Assembly: GCA_021845985.1 (NCBI GenBank)
Contig: JAJZES010000041.1
Location: 62,001-126,000 of the forward strand
DNA length: 64,000 nucleotides
From: Pseudomonadota bacterium
Lineage (GTDB): Bacteria; Pseudomonadota; Alphaproteobacteria; Acetobacterales; Acetobacteraceae
Direction: 5' to 3'
The position numbers and the translations under genes are program-made. The number at the start of each line of letters is the position of its first letter. Position 1 is the first letter of the stretch. This document shows, one piece after another, positions 1 to 8,098 of the stretch. Below the pieces are notes generated by a model, which made no database searches, was not told the DNA's origin, and was given only the letters and a program-made list of their open reading frames with translations.

Positions 1-592
1 CGGCGCGCGCCTGTTTGGCGACACGCTCGCGCTCGGACTGCATGCGCGACAGCACCGCCTGGGTATTCTCCTCCGGCAGGTCGGCGCGGCGGATGCGCAC
101 GTCCTCGACGGTGACGCCGAAACCGTGCATCTCGGCGTTCGACTGGTCGCGGATCAGCCCCATGATGCGGCCGCGCTGCGATGACAGCACATTGAGCAAC
201 TGCTCGTTGCCGAGCACGCGGCGCAGCGACGACGACACCACCGAATTGAGCCGCGCCCGGATCGCCTCCTCGGTGACGCCCGCCGCCTGATAATAGCGCA
301 GCGGATCGACGATGCGGAACCGCGCGAAACTATCGACAATCAGCCGCCGCTGATCGCCCAGGATCACTTCCTCGGGCGGCACTTCATAATCCAGCAGCCG
401 ACGATCGAAGCCGATCACCGTCTGCACCAGCGGCAGTTTGACGTGCAGTCCGGGCGTGGTGATCACCCGCACCGGCTGGCCGAACTGCGTCACCAGCGCC
501 TGCTCGGTCTGCGTGACGGTGAACAGACTGGCATCGGCGATGATCAGCAGCACCGCCGCAGCCGCCAGCACGATGATCAGGGTGCGCTTCAT
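1..592 (-). CDS. hflC: Protease modulator HflC (3' end beyond the window)
   Basis: Reading from ATG at 592, the protein starts MKRTLIIVLAAAAVLL, a signal-anchor helix, followed by a band-7/SPFH domain (FTVTQTEQALVTQFGQPV, then RLIVDSFARFRI) and a charged stretch near the window edge. HflC forms a periplasm-facing membrane complex with HflK around the FtsH protease and restrains its proteolysis. The start codon overlaps the hflK stop in an ATGA, so translation is coupled. About 197 residues are visible of the usual roughly 290-330; the C-terminus lies outside the window. Pairing with hflK makes the assignment firm. Confidence 0.93.
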   Translation of the reverse strand, partial: MKRTLIIVLAAAAVLLIIADASLFTVTQTEQALVTQFGQPVRVITTPGLHVKLPLVQTVIGFDRRLLDYEVPPEEVILGDQRRLIVDSFARFRIVDPLRYYQAAGVTEEAIRARLNSVVSSSLRRVLGNEQLLNVLSSQRGRIMGLIRDQSNAEMHGFGVTVEDVRIRRADLPEENTQAVLSRMQSERERVAKQARA

Positions 593-1794
593 TTCACCGC
601 TCCCGGCTTCATCGCATCGGGCTTCATCGCATCGGGTGACAGCGGCAGATAGGGCACCACGCCCTGCAGCTTCTGATCGACGATGACCGACGACGTATGC
701 GTCAGGATGTCCTGCATGGTCTCGATATAGAGCCGCTGGAGGGTGACATCCTTGGCCGCGTCATAGGCTTTCAGCACCGACAGGAAGCGCTGCGCCTGCC
801 CGGTCGCCTCGGCGATGGCGGCCTGACGCTGGCCCTGTGCCTCGGCGGTGATGCGCGCGGCATCGCCGCGGGCGCGCGGCACGATGTCGTTACGGTAGCT
901 CTCGGCCTCGTTGCGCATCCGGTCGGCATCGGTGTTGGCGCGCTGCACGTCGCGGAAACTGTCGATCACCGCGGCCGGCGGATCGACCTTCTGCAACTGC
1001 ACCTGGGTAATCTCGACGCCGGTGCCGTACTGGTCGAGGATCGCCTGCACGCCGGACATCACGTCGGTTTCGATTTTGGCGCGGCCGAGCGTCAGTGCGA
1101 ACTGGATCGGGGTGCGGCCGATCACCTCGCGCATCACGCTCTCGGCGGCCGATTTGACCGTGTAGGCGGGGTTGCGGGTGTTGAACAGATAGGCCGCGGC
1201 GTCGTTGATCCGCCAGAACACGGCGAAGTCGATGTCGATGATGTTCTCGTCGCCGGTCAGCATCAGGCTTTCCGCCAGCACATCGCGCCCGGCGGCGTCG
1301 CGCCCCTCCTCGACCCGTGTATCGCCGCTACCCGAGCGATAGCCGATCTCGACGCGGTTGATGCGCGTCACCTGCGGGCGCAGCACGTCCTCCACCGGCC
1401 AGGGAATATGGTAGTTCAGCCCGGGCAGCGAGGTGCGGTTGAAGGCGCCGAAGCGCAGCACCACGCCCTGCTCATCGGGCTGCACCCGATAAAAGCCGCT
1501 GGCCAGCCAGATCGCCACCACGGCGACGACCAGCAGCACCAGCCCGCGCCCGCCGCCGCCGCCACCCCCGCCGCCGAGCCGCCGGCCGCCGAAGCCCGGC
1601 GGCAGGAAGCCGCGCAGCCACGCCTGCAGCCGGGCGATCACCTCGTCGAGATCGGGCACCGGGCCGCCCGGTCCCGGCCCGGTGGGACGCCGCGGCGGCT
1701 CCCGTCGCGGGCCATCACCGGGCGCACCCGGCTGCGGCCCCCACGGGCCGCCGCCGGCTGGGCCGCCATTCGGGCCGCCATTGTTCCAGGGCAT
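589..1794 (-). CDS. hflK: FtsH protease activity modulator HflK
   Basis: This 401-residue protein has a Gly/Pro-rich N-terminus (1-83, including nine consecutive glycines near 74-82), one transmembrane helix at about 85-100 and a band-7/SPFH domain from about 104 (FYRVQPDEQGVVLRFG) to 300. It pairs with HflC to regulate FtsH at the inner membrane. The start at 1794 (MPWNNGGPNG) has AAGGAG about 12 bases upstream and the typical HflK N-terminal style; the reading frame stays open further upstream but that part is antisense to the mrp leader. hflC follows with a 4-base overlap. The C-terminus carries a short repeated tail, MKPDAMKPGAVK. Confidence 0.95.
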   Translation of the reverse strand: MPWNNGGPNGGPAGGGPWGPQPGAPGDGPRREPPRRPTGPGPGGPVPDLDEVIARLQAWLRGFLPPGFGGRRLGGGGGGGGGRGLVLLVVAVVAIWLASGFYRVQPDEQGVVLRFGAFNRTSLPGLNYHIPWPVEDVLRPQVTRINRVEIGYRSGSGDTRVEEGRDAAGRDVLAESLMLTGDENIIDIDFAVFWRINDAAAYLFNTRNPAYTVKSAAESVMREVIGRTPIQFALTLGRAKIETDVMSGVQAILDQYGTGVEITQVQLQKVDPPAAVIDSFRDVQRANTDADRMRNEAESYRNDIVPRARGDAARITAEAQGQRQAAIAEATGQAQRFLSVLKAYDAAKDVTLQRLYIETMQDILTHTSSVIVDQKLQGVVPYLPLSPDAMKPDAMKPGAVK

Positions 1795-1930
1795 CGTGAA
1801 GGCGTGCTCCTTGCGATCGCGCGGGCGCGCCGGCACCATCGGCACCGGCATTGGCAGGACGCCGCGCGGGCGCCATATCGGCGTCGCGGCGCCGCTGCAT
1901 ATTGACCACGGCCAAAAGGTTTTCAAGCGT

Positions 1931-3055
1931 ATGAGCACTTCCCTGCCCCCGGAGCCGCTGATCCCCGAGCTTTTGCGCGAGGCGCTGCGCGATATCGCCG
2001 ATCCGGTGACCGGCAAGGACATCGTCACCGCCGGGCTGCTGGAGGGCATCGAGGTGCGCGGCGGATTGGTGCATGTCTCCCTGCTCACCGACCGCCAGCG
2101 GGCGCCGCAGATGGAGCCGGTGCGCGTCGCGGTGGAGCAGCGGCTGTCGCGCGAGCCGGGCGTGCGCAACGTCTCGGCGGTGCTGACCGCGCACAAGCCG
2201 CCGCCGCCGGAGGCGCCCGCCGCCGCCCCCCACGCCCACGGCCACGCGCCGCCGCGCCCGCAACTGCTGGCCGATGTGCGCGCGGTGGTGGCGGTCGCCT
2301 CCGGCAAGGGCGGCGTCGGCAAATCGACCGTCGCCGTCAATCTCGCCGTGTCGCTGGCGATGATGGGGCTGCGCGTCGGCCTGCTCGACGCCGACATCTA
2401 TGGCCCCAGCCTGCCGCGCATGCTCGGCCTCAGCCGCAAGCCCGCGGTGCGCGGGGACCGCATGGTGCCGCTCGATGCCTGGGGGCTGAAGGCGATGTCG
2501 ATCGGTTTCCTGGTCGAGGAGGAAACGGCGATGATCTGGCGCGGCCCGATGGTGATGGGGGCGCTGGAACAGATGATGGGGCAGGTGGCGTGGGGACCGC
2601 TCGACATCATGATCGTGGACATGCCGCCCGGCACCGGCGACGCGCAATTGACGATGGCGCAGCGGGTGGCGCTGGCCGGCGCGGTGATCGTCTCGACGCC
2701 GCAGGACGTGGCTCTGTCGGACGCGCGGCGCGGCGTGCGCATGTTCGAGCGGACGCGCGTGCCGGTGCTCGGGCTGGTCGAGAACATGAGCTATTTCTGC
2801 TGTCCGAACTGCAACCACCGCGCTGAGATTTTCGGTCACGGCGGGGCGCGCGCCGAGGCGGCACGGCTGGGCACCGAGTTTCTCGGCGAAATCCCGCTGC
2901 TGCTCGACATCCGCAGCTCCGGCGACGCCGGTGCGCCAGTTGCCGCGGCGGCGCCGGACAGCGTCGCGGCGCAGGCGTTTTCGGCGCTGGCGCAGCGCGT
3001 CTGGGCCAAGCTGCAGGGCGGTGCCGCCGCCGGACCGCGGATCGTGATCGACTGA
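1931..3055 (+). CDS. mrp: Mrp/ApbC-family iron-sulfur carrier ATPase
   Basis: The 374-residue protein has an N-terminal MIP18/DUF59 domain (about 10-85), a Pro/His-rich linker (89-112) and a MinD/ParA-type deviant Walker A GKGGVGKST at 125-133, followed by DADIYGPS and the family motif DMPPGTGDAQL at 230-240. CPNC at 291-294 is the two-cysteine motif that bridges an Fe-S cluster in Mrp/Nbp35-type scaffolds. The family loads Fe-S clusters on client proteins in the cytoplasm. Start 1931 gives a normal N-terminus; the open frame before it is antisense to hflK. Divergent from hflK, so 1795-1930 should hold both promoters. Confidence 0.95.
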   Translation: MSTSLPPEPLIPELLREALRDIADPVTGKDIVTAGLLEGIEVRGGLVHVSLLTDRQRAPQMEPVRVAVEQRLSREPGVRNVSAVLTAHKPPPPEAPAAAPHAHGHAPPRPQLLADVRAVVAVASGKGGVGKSTVAVNLAVSLAMMGLRVGLLDADIYGPSLPRMLGLSRKPAVRGDRMVPLDAWGLKAMSIGFLVEEETAMIWRGPMVMGALEQMMGQVAWGPLDIMIVDMPPGTGDAQLTMAQRVALAGAVIVSTPQDVALSDARRGVRMFERTRVPVLGLVENMSYFCCPNCNHRAEIFGHGGARAEAARLGTEFLGEIPLLLDIRSSGDAGAPVAAAAPDSVAAQAFSALAQRVWAKLQGGAAAGPRIVID

Positions 3056-3122
3056 GGCGGCGATGGGCGCGCAGGCGCCGCCCGAGCTCGGCGACGGGTG
3101 GCCGGACTGAACGGCAGTCTGG

Positions 3123-3899
3123 CTAGGCCGCCTGCTGCAACGCCTGCTCGGCGGTCAGATTGGTCTCGGCGGTGCCGGAGACGATCAGCTCCAGCACCTC
3201 GCGCTCGCTGGTCGCGTGGATATACCGGTCGCCGACCGCCTGACCGCGCTTGAGCACCATCACCCGGTCGCCGACGGCGAATATATCGGTCAGCCGGTGC
3301 GAGATGATGACCTGTGCGACGCCCAGCTTCTTCAGCTCCGACATCGTCTCCAGCAGCCGCTCTGTCGCCATCACCGACAGATTGGCGGTCGGCTCGTCGA
3401 AGATCACCACCCGCGGGTTGAACGAGATGGCGCGCGCAATCGCCACCGATTGCTGGCGGCCGCCCGACAGGCTCTCGACTTTCTGAAACACCGAGTTGAC
3501 ATCGACCTTCAGCCGCTGCAGTACGGCCTGCGCCTCGCTGTACATTTTCGGGCGATCGACGAAGATGCCGAAATGGCGCGGCCAGCGGCCGAGAAAGATG
3601 TTCTGGCCGACATCCATGTTCCCGCACAGCGCGAAATCCTGGTAGATCATCTCCATGCCGAGGTCACGGCTGTCCTGCGGGCTGCGGAAATGGGTCGGCT
3701 TGCCGTCCACCAGCACCTCGCCGCCGTCGCGCTGATAGGCGCCGGTCAGCACCTTCATCAGCGTCGATTTGCCGGCCGAGTTGTCGCCGACGAGGCCGAG
3801 AATCTCCCCCCGCATCAAATGCAGATCGACCCCGCGCAGCGCATGCACCGCGCCGAAATGCTTGTCGATGCGGCGCATCTCCAGGATCGGGGTGGTCAT
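3123..3899 (-). CDS. CUT2-type sugar ABC transporter, single ATP-binding subunit
   Basis: A 258-residue ATPase with Walker A GDNSAGKST (38-46), signature LSGGRQQ (144-150) and Walker B VVIFDEP (164-170). It resembles FrcA-like ATPases of ribose/fructose/xylose importers. Most CUT2 systems use a roughly 500-residue double ATPase (RbsA type); this one has a single domain, so two copies must act per transporter. It is the last gene of the operon, with its ATG overlapping the permease stop by four bases (ATGA, 3896-3899). The substrate cannot be told from the sequence. Confidence 0.9.
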   Translation of the reverse strand: MTTPILEMRRIDKHFGAVHALRGVDLHLMRGEILGLVGDNSAGKSTLMKVLTGAYQRDGGEVLVDGKPTHFRSPQDSRDLGMEMIYQDFALCGNMDVGQNIFLGRWPRHFGIFVDRPKMYSEAQAVLQRLKVDVNSVFQKVESLSGGRQQSVAIARAISFNPRVVIFDEPTANLSVMATERLLETMSELKKLGVAQVIISHRLTDIFAVGDRVMVLKRGQAVGDRYIHATSEREVLELIVSGTAETNLTAEQALQQAA

Positions 3900-6163
3900 G
3901 ACGTGCTCCCTTTGCGACGCTTGAACAGGCGCGACAGGATGCGCTCCTGCCGCAGCCAGATGTCACCGACCACCGCGCCGATCAGGATCAGCCCGATCAG
4001 CACGTTCATCCAGTGCTGCGGCATGACGAACGAGGTGCCGTCCGGCAGCAGCACCTGCAGCGACAGCAGCGCGCGGATCAGCGTGATCACCGCGGCGCCG
4101 GCCAGCGCGCCGAGCACCGTGCCGTAGCCGCCGAACACCGAACCACCGCCGATGATGACCGAGGAAATGCCGTCCAGTTCCCGCCCCAGCCCGGCCGAGG
4201 GATTGAAAGAGCGCAGATAGGCGACATAGATCACCCCGGCGGCGGAGGCGCAGACGGCGGAGAAGGTCAGCGCCCAGAAGCGCACCGCGCCGGTGTTGAT
4301 GCCGGCGTAGCGGGCCGCCCGCTCATTGCCGCCGACCGCATAGACCCGCTGGCCGATCACCGTTTTGGCCAGCACGATGCCGGCAATCAGCGCCACCAGC
4401 GCCATGAACAGCGTCTGCGCGCTGACCGCCTCGGCGATGGCGCGCAGCAGCCCGGAATGCGGCGCCATGCCAAGCGCGTCGAGCACCTCGTACATGTTGC
4501 GGCCGATGACGTTGAACCCGTCGGAAAACCCGGAAAGCTGGCGCCCGGCCACCAGCCAGGAGGCGAGGCCGCGGGCGATGTAGAACATGCCGAGCGTCGA
4601 GACGAAGGCGGGCAGGCGGAAGCGCACCGTCAGCAGCCCGTTGACCATGCCGCACAGCGTGCCGCCGAGCATCGCCAGCACGATCGCCGGCACCGGGGCC
4701 AGCGCCGTTTCCTTCATCAAAAACGCCGCCGTGGCGCCGGAGAACGCCAGCACCGAACCGACCGACAAATCGACATCCCCGGTGGCCAGCACGAAGGTCA
4801 GTCCGACCGAGACCAGGGCAATCTCGGTGAACGCCAGCAGCAGCGTGAAGCTGTTGTCGAGCGAGCCCCAGAAATCCGGCCGTAGCGCCATGCCGGCGAG
4901 CCACAGCAGCACGGTCAGGATGATCGCCGCGGCATCGCGGCGGGCGAGGAAGGCGCGCAGGCCGCGGGCGGCGACGGCGCGCGCATCGGCGGCACTGCCG
5001 CGCATCTGCGCACCGACGATCGCCGCCTCGCCGAGGTCGGGCGGCGGCGGCGCCTGCCGTCCGCGCAGCCGCGCCCAGATGCGCGCCGCCCCGCCGCCGC
5101 GGATCGCCCATGGTTCGATCAGCACCGCGGCGAGCAGGATGACGCCGAGAAACGCCTGCACCGCGCCGCCCGGCAACTGGGCGTAAGACTGAACCTGCAT
5201 CTTCACGCCATCGACATCGATGGTATGGGTGATCGGCACGCCCTCGCGCAGCACCTTGTCGATCAGCACGATCAGCGCGGCACCGAGGCAGGCGCCGAGC
5301 ATCCGCCCGCGCCCGCCGGCGATCGAGGCGCCGCCGACGATCACCGCGGCGATGACGATGAGTTCCGCACCCTGGCCGATCTGCGAGGTCAGGCCCTTGT
5401 CCTGCGCCACGTTCATCAGCCCGGCCAGCGTCGCCGTCAGCGCCGCCAGCAGATAGGCGCGGATGCGCACCCAGCGGGTGGCGATGCCGGCATACTGCGC
5501 CGCCTGCGCATTGCCGCCGACGGCATAGGTCTGATAGCCGGCGCGGGTTTTCGCCAGCGCCACGATGCCGATCGCGGCAACCAGGAGAAAGATCGGAATC
5601 TGCGAGTTGAAGCCGAGCGCGTTGGTCTCGCCGAGACCGAAGAACCAGTGGTCCTGCACCGCCTTCTGGCCAAACGAGATGGTCTGCCCGCCGGTCAGCC
5701 CGAGCACCATGCCGCGGCCGATGAACAGCATGGTCAGCGTGGCGATGAACGCCGGCACGTTCAGCCGCGTCACCAGCACGCCGTTGATCAGGCCGATCAG
5801 CAGGCCGGCGATGGTGGCGCCGAAAATCGACCAGCCGACCCCGAGGTCGAAATGGTAGCTGTCGTAGAGCACGCCGAACACGGTGGCCACCAGGCCGAGC
5901 GTCGAGCCGACCGAGAGATCGAGTTCCTTGTTGATGATGACAAAGGACATGCCGACGGCCATGACGCCGAAGCGGGCCGTGTCGCGGAGCACGGCGGAAA
6001 ACGCGTCGGTGGTGCCGAAGAAGCCGGGATTGATGTAGGCGCCGACCGCATAGAGCGCCACCATGAACAGCAGGATGCCGCCTTCCCAGCCGCCGACAAT
6101 CTGCATCGGCAGCCGCAGCTTGCGGGGCAGCGCGGCGTGGTCATGCTCGGTGGCGGCGGACAT
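3896..6163 (-). CDS. CUT2 sugar ABC transporter permease, two permease units fused
   Basis: A 755-residue membrane protein made of two complete BPD_transp_2 (RbsC-like) units in tandem. Unit 1 (about 20-355) has ELDLSVGS at 80-87 and YAVGGN at 213-218; unit 2 (about 410-740) has DVDLSVGS at 463-470 and YAVGGN at 608-613, each followed by a copy of A-x-YAGI. A hydrophilic Pro/Ala-rich linker (355-408) joins them. RbsC-type permeases are normally about 330 residues and homodimeric; here both halves come as one chain. It lies between the binding-protein gene (upstream) and the single-domain ATPase gene (overlapping downstream). Confidence 0.92.
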   Translation of the reverse strand: MSAATEHDHAALPRKLRLPMQIVGGWEGGILLFMVALYAVGAYINPGFFGTTDAFSAVLRDTARFGVMAVGMSFVIINKELDLSVGSTLGLVATVFGVLYDSYHFDLGVGWSIFGATIAGLLIGLINGVLVTRLNVPAFIATLTMLFIGRGMVLGLTGGQTISFGQKAVQDHWFFGLGETNALGFNSQIPIFLLVAAIGIVALAKTRAGYQTYAVGGNAQAAQYAGIATRWVRIRAYLLAALTATLAGLMNVAQDKGLTSQIGQGAELIVIAAVIVGGASIAGGRGRMLGACLGAALIVLIDKVLREGVPITHTIDVDGVKMQVQSYAQLPGGAVQAFLGVILLAAVLIEPWAIRGGGAARIWARLRGRQAPPPPDLGEAAIVGAQMRGSAADARAVAARGLRAFLARRDAAAIILTVLLWLAGMALRPDFWGSLDNSFTLLLAFTEIALVSVGLTFVLATGDVDLSVGSVLAFSGATAAFLMKETALAPVPAIVLAMLGGTLCGMVNGLLTVRFRLPAFVSTLGMFYIARGLASWLVAGRQLSGFSDGFNVIGRNMYEVLDALGMAPHSGLLRAIAEAVSAQTLFMALVALIAGIVLAKTVIGQRVYAVGGNERAARYAGINTGAVRFWALTFSAVCASAAGVIYVAYLRSFNPSAGLGRELDGISSVIIGGGSVFGGYGTVLGALAGAAVITLIRALLSLQVLLPDGTSFVMPQHWMNVLIGLILIGAVVGDIWLRQERILSRLFKRRKGSTS

Positions 6164-6252
6164 CGCTGTTCCTATCTGCTCCCGTCGCCGTTGCTTGGAG
6201 GGCCGGGAGGCGGGTGACGCGCCGACCAGCCGTCACGCCGCCCCCTCCCGCT

Positions 6253-6277
6253 GCCCCCTCCGGCAACCGGAGGGGGC
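6253..6277 (-). promoter_or_regulatory. Intercistronic stem-loop after the sugar-binding protein gene
   Basis: A perfect 11-bp inverted repeat (GCCCCCTCCGG / CCGGAGGGGGC) with a CAA loop sits between the binding-protein stop (6290) and the permease start (6163). There is no U-tract, so it looks less like a strong terminator than like the stabilising or attenuating hairpins found after binding-protein genes in ABC operons, which let the binding protein be made in excess. Confidence 0.6.
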
Positions 6278-6289
6278 GACCAACTCGGC

Positions 6290-7372
6290 TCAGTTCTCGA
6301 AACGCTTGCCGATGTTGCCGATATTCTCTTTGGTGACGAGCTGGGCGCGGGTGTCCAGATTGGCCGCGGCGATGCCGCGGTCGATCTGCAGATAGAGCTG
6401 CGCCACCGGCCAGAAGCCCTGCAGGAACGGCTGCTGTCCGAGCGAGCCGGTCAGTGCGCCGGTCTTGATCTGCTCCTGCTGCTTCGGCCCGAGGTCGAAG
6501 CCGAAGGCGCAGATCTGGCCTTGCTTGTGCAACTGGGTGATGGCGTCGCCGAGCGCCGGGGTGACGAAGCCGTTCGCCGTCATCGCGCCGACCACGTCCT
6601 TGCGGCTCTCGATCAGGGTGACGACGGAGTTGGTGATGTTGTCCTTGTCCACGTCGATGCCGATATTCTGCGGCCCGGCATCGACCTTGAAGTCCTTCAG
6701 GCGGCCGGCCTTGTTCAGCGTCTTGACGGTGGCCTGGAAGGCGGCGGTGATGCGGTGGTTGACCTCCTCGTTGCCGAGCGTCGTGGTGTTCGGGAAGATG
6801 ATCGTGCCGCTCTTGACGTTCTTGGCGATCAGGCACTTGGCCAGCGCCTCGCCACCGATCGCCGCCGCCGAGGCGTCCTGCCCGGTATGCGAGATCGACG
6901 AGCGGTCATAGAGGTTGGGGTCGTAGCTGTTGGTGGTGGCGACCGGCACGCCGTGCGCCTCCAGCTTCTTCACCAGATCGTCATAGGCGCCCGACTGCGG
7001 CGTGGTCATGATGACGCCGTCGATCGTCGGGTCGTTGACGATCTGATTGAGGATGGCGATTTCGCGCGGGATGTCGTCAACCGCCGCTTCCGAGCCGAGC
7101 ATCACCAGATTGATGCCGAACGCATCGGCGGCGACCTTGGCGCCGACATAGGTCGGGTCGAAGAAGCCGTTGCCGGCGGTGTGGGTGACGATGGCGAAGG
7201 TCAGCTTGCCCTTGTGCGAGTGGAAATTCTTCGTCCCCGGTGCTTCCTTGGCCGCCTGATCGAAGGAATAGCCGCCGACAGCCTTGTTCAGCATGCCCGA
7301 CTGGGCGTGCGCCTGCCCGGCGCAAAGACCAAGGCCGGCCGCCACCGCGGCGGCGATCAGCAGATGCTTCAT
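6290..7372 (-). CDS. Sugar ABC transporter periplasmic binding protein
   Basis: A 360-residue protein with a Sec signal peptide (cleavage likely after AHA, residue 23), then a Peripla_BP_4/RbsB-like fold: KLTFAIVTHTAGNGFFDPTYVGA, DGVIMTTPQSGAYDD, and a hinge region around TANGFVTPALGDAI. This family captures monosaccharides or inositol-like compounds for CUT2 importers. It is the first gene of the operon binding protein - fused permease - ATPase. The ribosome-binding site GAGGGGGA lies just before the ATG at 7372. The substrate is not determinable from sequence alone. Confidence 0.92.
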   Translation of the reverse strand: MKHLLIAAAVAAGLGLCAGQAHAQSGMLNKAVGGYSFDQAAKEAPGTKNFHSHKGKLTFAIVTHTAGNGFFDPTYVGAKVAADAFGINLVMLGSEAAVDDIPREIAILNQIVNDPTIDGVIMTTPQSGAYDDLVKKLEAHGVPVATTNSYDPNLYDRSSISHTGQDASAAAIGGEALAKCLIAKNVKSGTIIFPNTTTLGNEEVNHRITAAFQATVKTLNKAGRLKDFKVDAGPQNIGIDVDKDNITNSVVTLIESRKDVVGAMTANGFVTPALGDAITQLHKQGQICAFGFDLGPKQQEQIKTGALTGSLGQQPFLQGFWPVAQLYLQIDRGIAAANLDTRAQLVTKENIGNIGKRFEN

Positions 7373-7377
7373 GGATG

Positions 7378-7427
7378 TCCCCCTCGCGCGCGCCCCCTCG
7401 GGGCGCCGTTATCGCACGGCGATCATA
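7378..7427 (-). promoter_or_regulatory. Leader of the sugar ABC operon: -10-like box, hairpin, SD
   Basis: On the minus strand a TATGAT box (7427-7422) is followed by a 7-bp hairpin GCGCCCC-CTC-GGGGCGC (7390-7406) and then the GAGGGGG Shine-Dalgarno sequence ahead of the ATG at 7372. The -35 element is not convincing (CTGGAC at 7450-7445), so the promoter call is tentative. The hairpin lies directly upstream of the ribosome-binding site. Confidence 0.35.
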
Positions 7428-7604
7428 TCCACACGCGATCGTCGGTCCAGGGGGAATGCGCAATTTGTCTGATAACAGTCCGCCGCCCGCCGCCCCGCCC
7501 ACGCTGGCGGTAACCGGGCGGCCCTGGTATCGTCGGCCGCACCGCCGCACCGCCGCGCTCCGGCTGCTGCGCGGCGTGGCCATGAACAATCCCAAGGAGC
7601 GGCG

Positions 7605-7859
7605 ATGCGCGCCATATTCGTCATGGTGAAATGCGAAATGGGCCAAGCCTATCGCGTCGCCCAGCTCGCCGCCGACTCGATCGAGGAATTGTCCGAGCTG
7701 CACTCGACCTCCGGCCAGTACGATCTGCTGGCCAAGTTCTACCTCGACCCGGAGCAGGATACCGGCCTGTTCGTCACCGAGAAGGTGCAGACCCTCCCCG
7801 GCGTCAAGGACACCTACACGCTGATCACCTTCAACGCCTTCGTCGGTGCCAGCGGCTGA
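7605..7859 (+). CDS. Stand-alone Lrp/AsnC ligand-binding (RAM) domain protein
   Basis: The 84-residue protein matches the effector-binding half of Lrp/AsnC regulators (MRAIFVMVKCEMGQAYRVA, then STSGQYDLLAKFYL and VQTLPGVKDTYTLITF) but has no helix-turn-helix. Such single RAM-domain proteins oligomerise and bind small amino-acid-like ligands; they may modulate full-length Lrp proteins by hetero-assembly (inference). AAGGAG lies about five bases before the ATG. It is divergent from the sugar ABC operon and not clearly in an operon itself. Confidence 0.85.
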   Translation: MRAIFVMVKCEMGQAYRVAQLAADSIEELSELHSTSGQYDLLAKFYLDPEQDTGLFVTEKVQTLPGVKDTYTLITFNAFVGASG

Positions 7860-7869
7860 GCCGGCGGCG

Positions 7870-8082
7870 TCACATGATGGTCGGCGGCACTGCCCGCGCC
7901 GTCCGCCGCAGTTCGGCAATCGCCGACTGAACCGAGCGCCAGCGGTCGAACTCCGCCGTCTCGCCGGCAAGCTGCGCCTCGCTCGCCCGCTCGGTCGCCA
8001 CCGCGCCGGCGCGCAGCCCGTGGCGGTCGATCAGCAGGCGGGCGGTCTGGATCGGGTCGGGCAGGGCCGCATGAGCACTCAT
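7870..8082 (-). CDS. Small conserved-looking hypothetical protein, 70 residues
   Basis: A 70-residue soluble, mostly helical protein (TARLLIDRHGLRAGAVATERASEAQL, then FDRWRSVQSAIAELRR). I do not recognise a named family. It starts 16 bases after the asnB stop on the same strand and has AGGAAACC upstream of its ATG, which supports it being a real downstream gene of asnB. It ends ten bases from the 3' end of the convergent RAM-domain gene. No signal peptide or membrane segment is visible. Confidence 0.65.
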   Translation of the reverse strand: MSAHAALPDPIQTARLLIDRHGLRAGAVATERASEAQLAGETAEFDRWRSVQSAIAELRRTARAVPPTIM

Positions 8083-8098
8083 TGCAGGTTTCCTCCGG

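Noticed and set aside
1556-1574. Run of CCGCCGCCG triplets as a simple repeat element
   Set aside because: It is the polyglycine stretch of the HflK N-terminus, which is typical of the protein.
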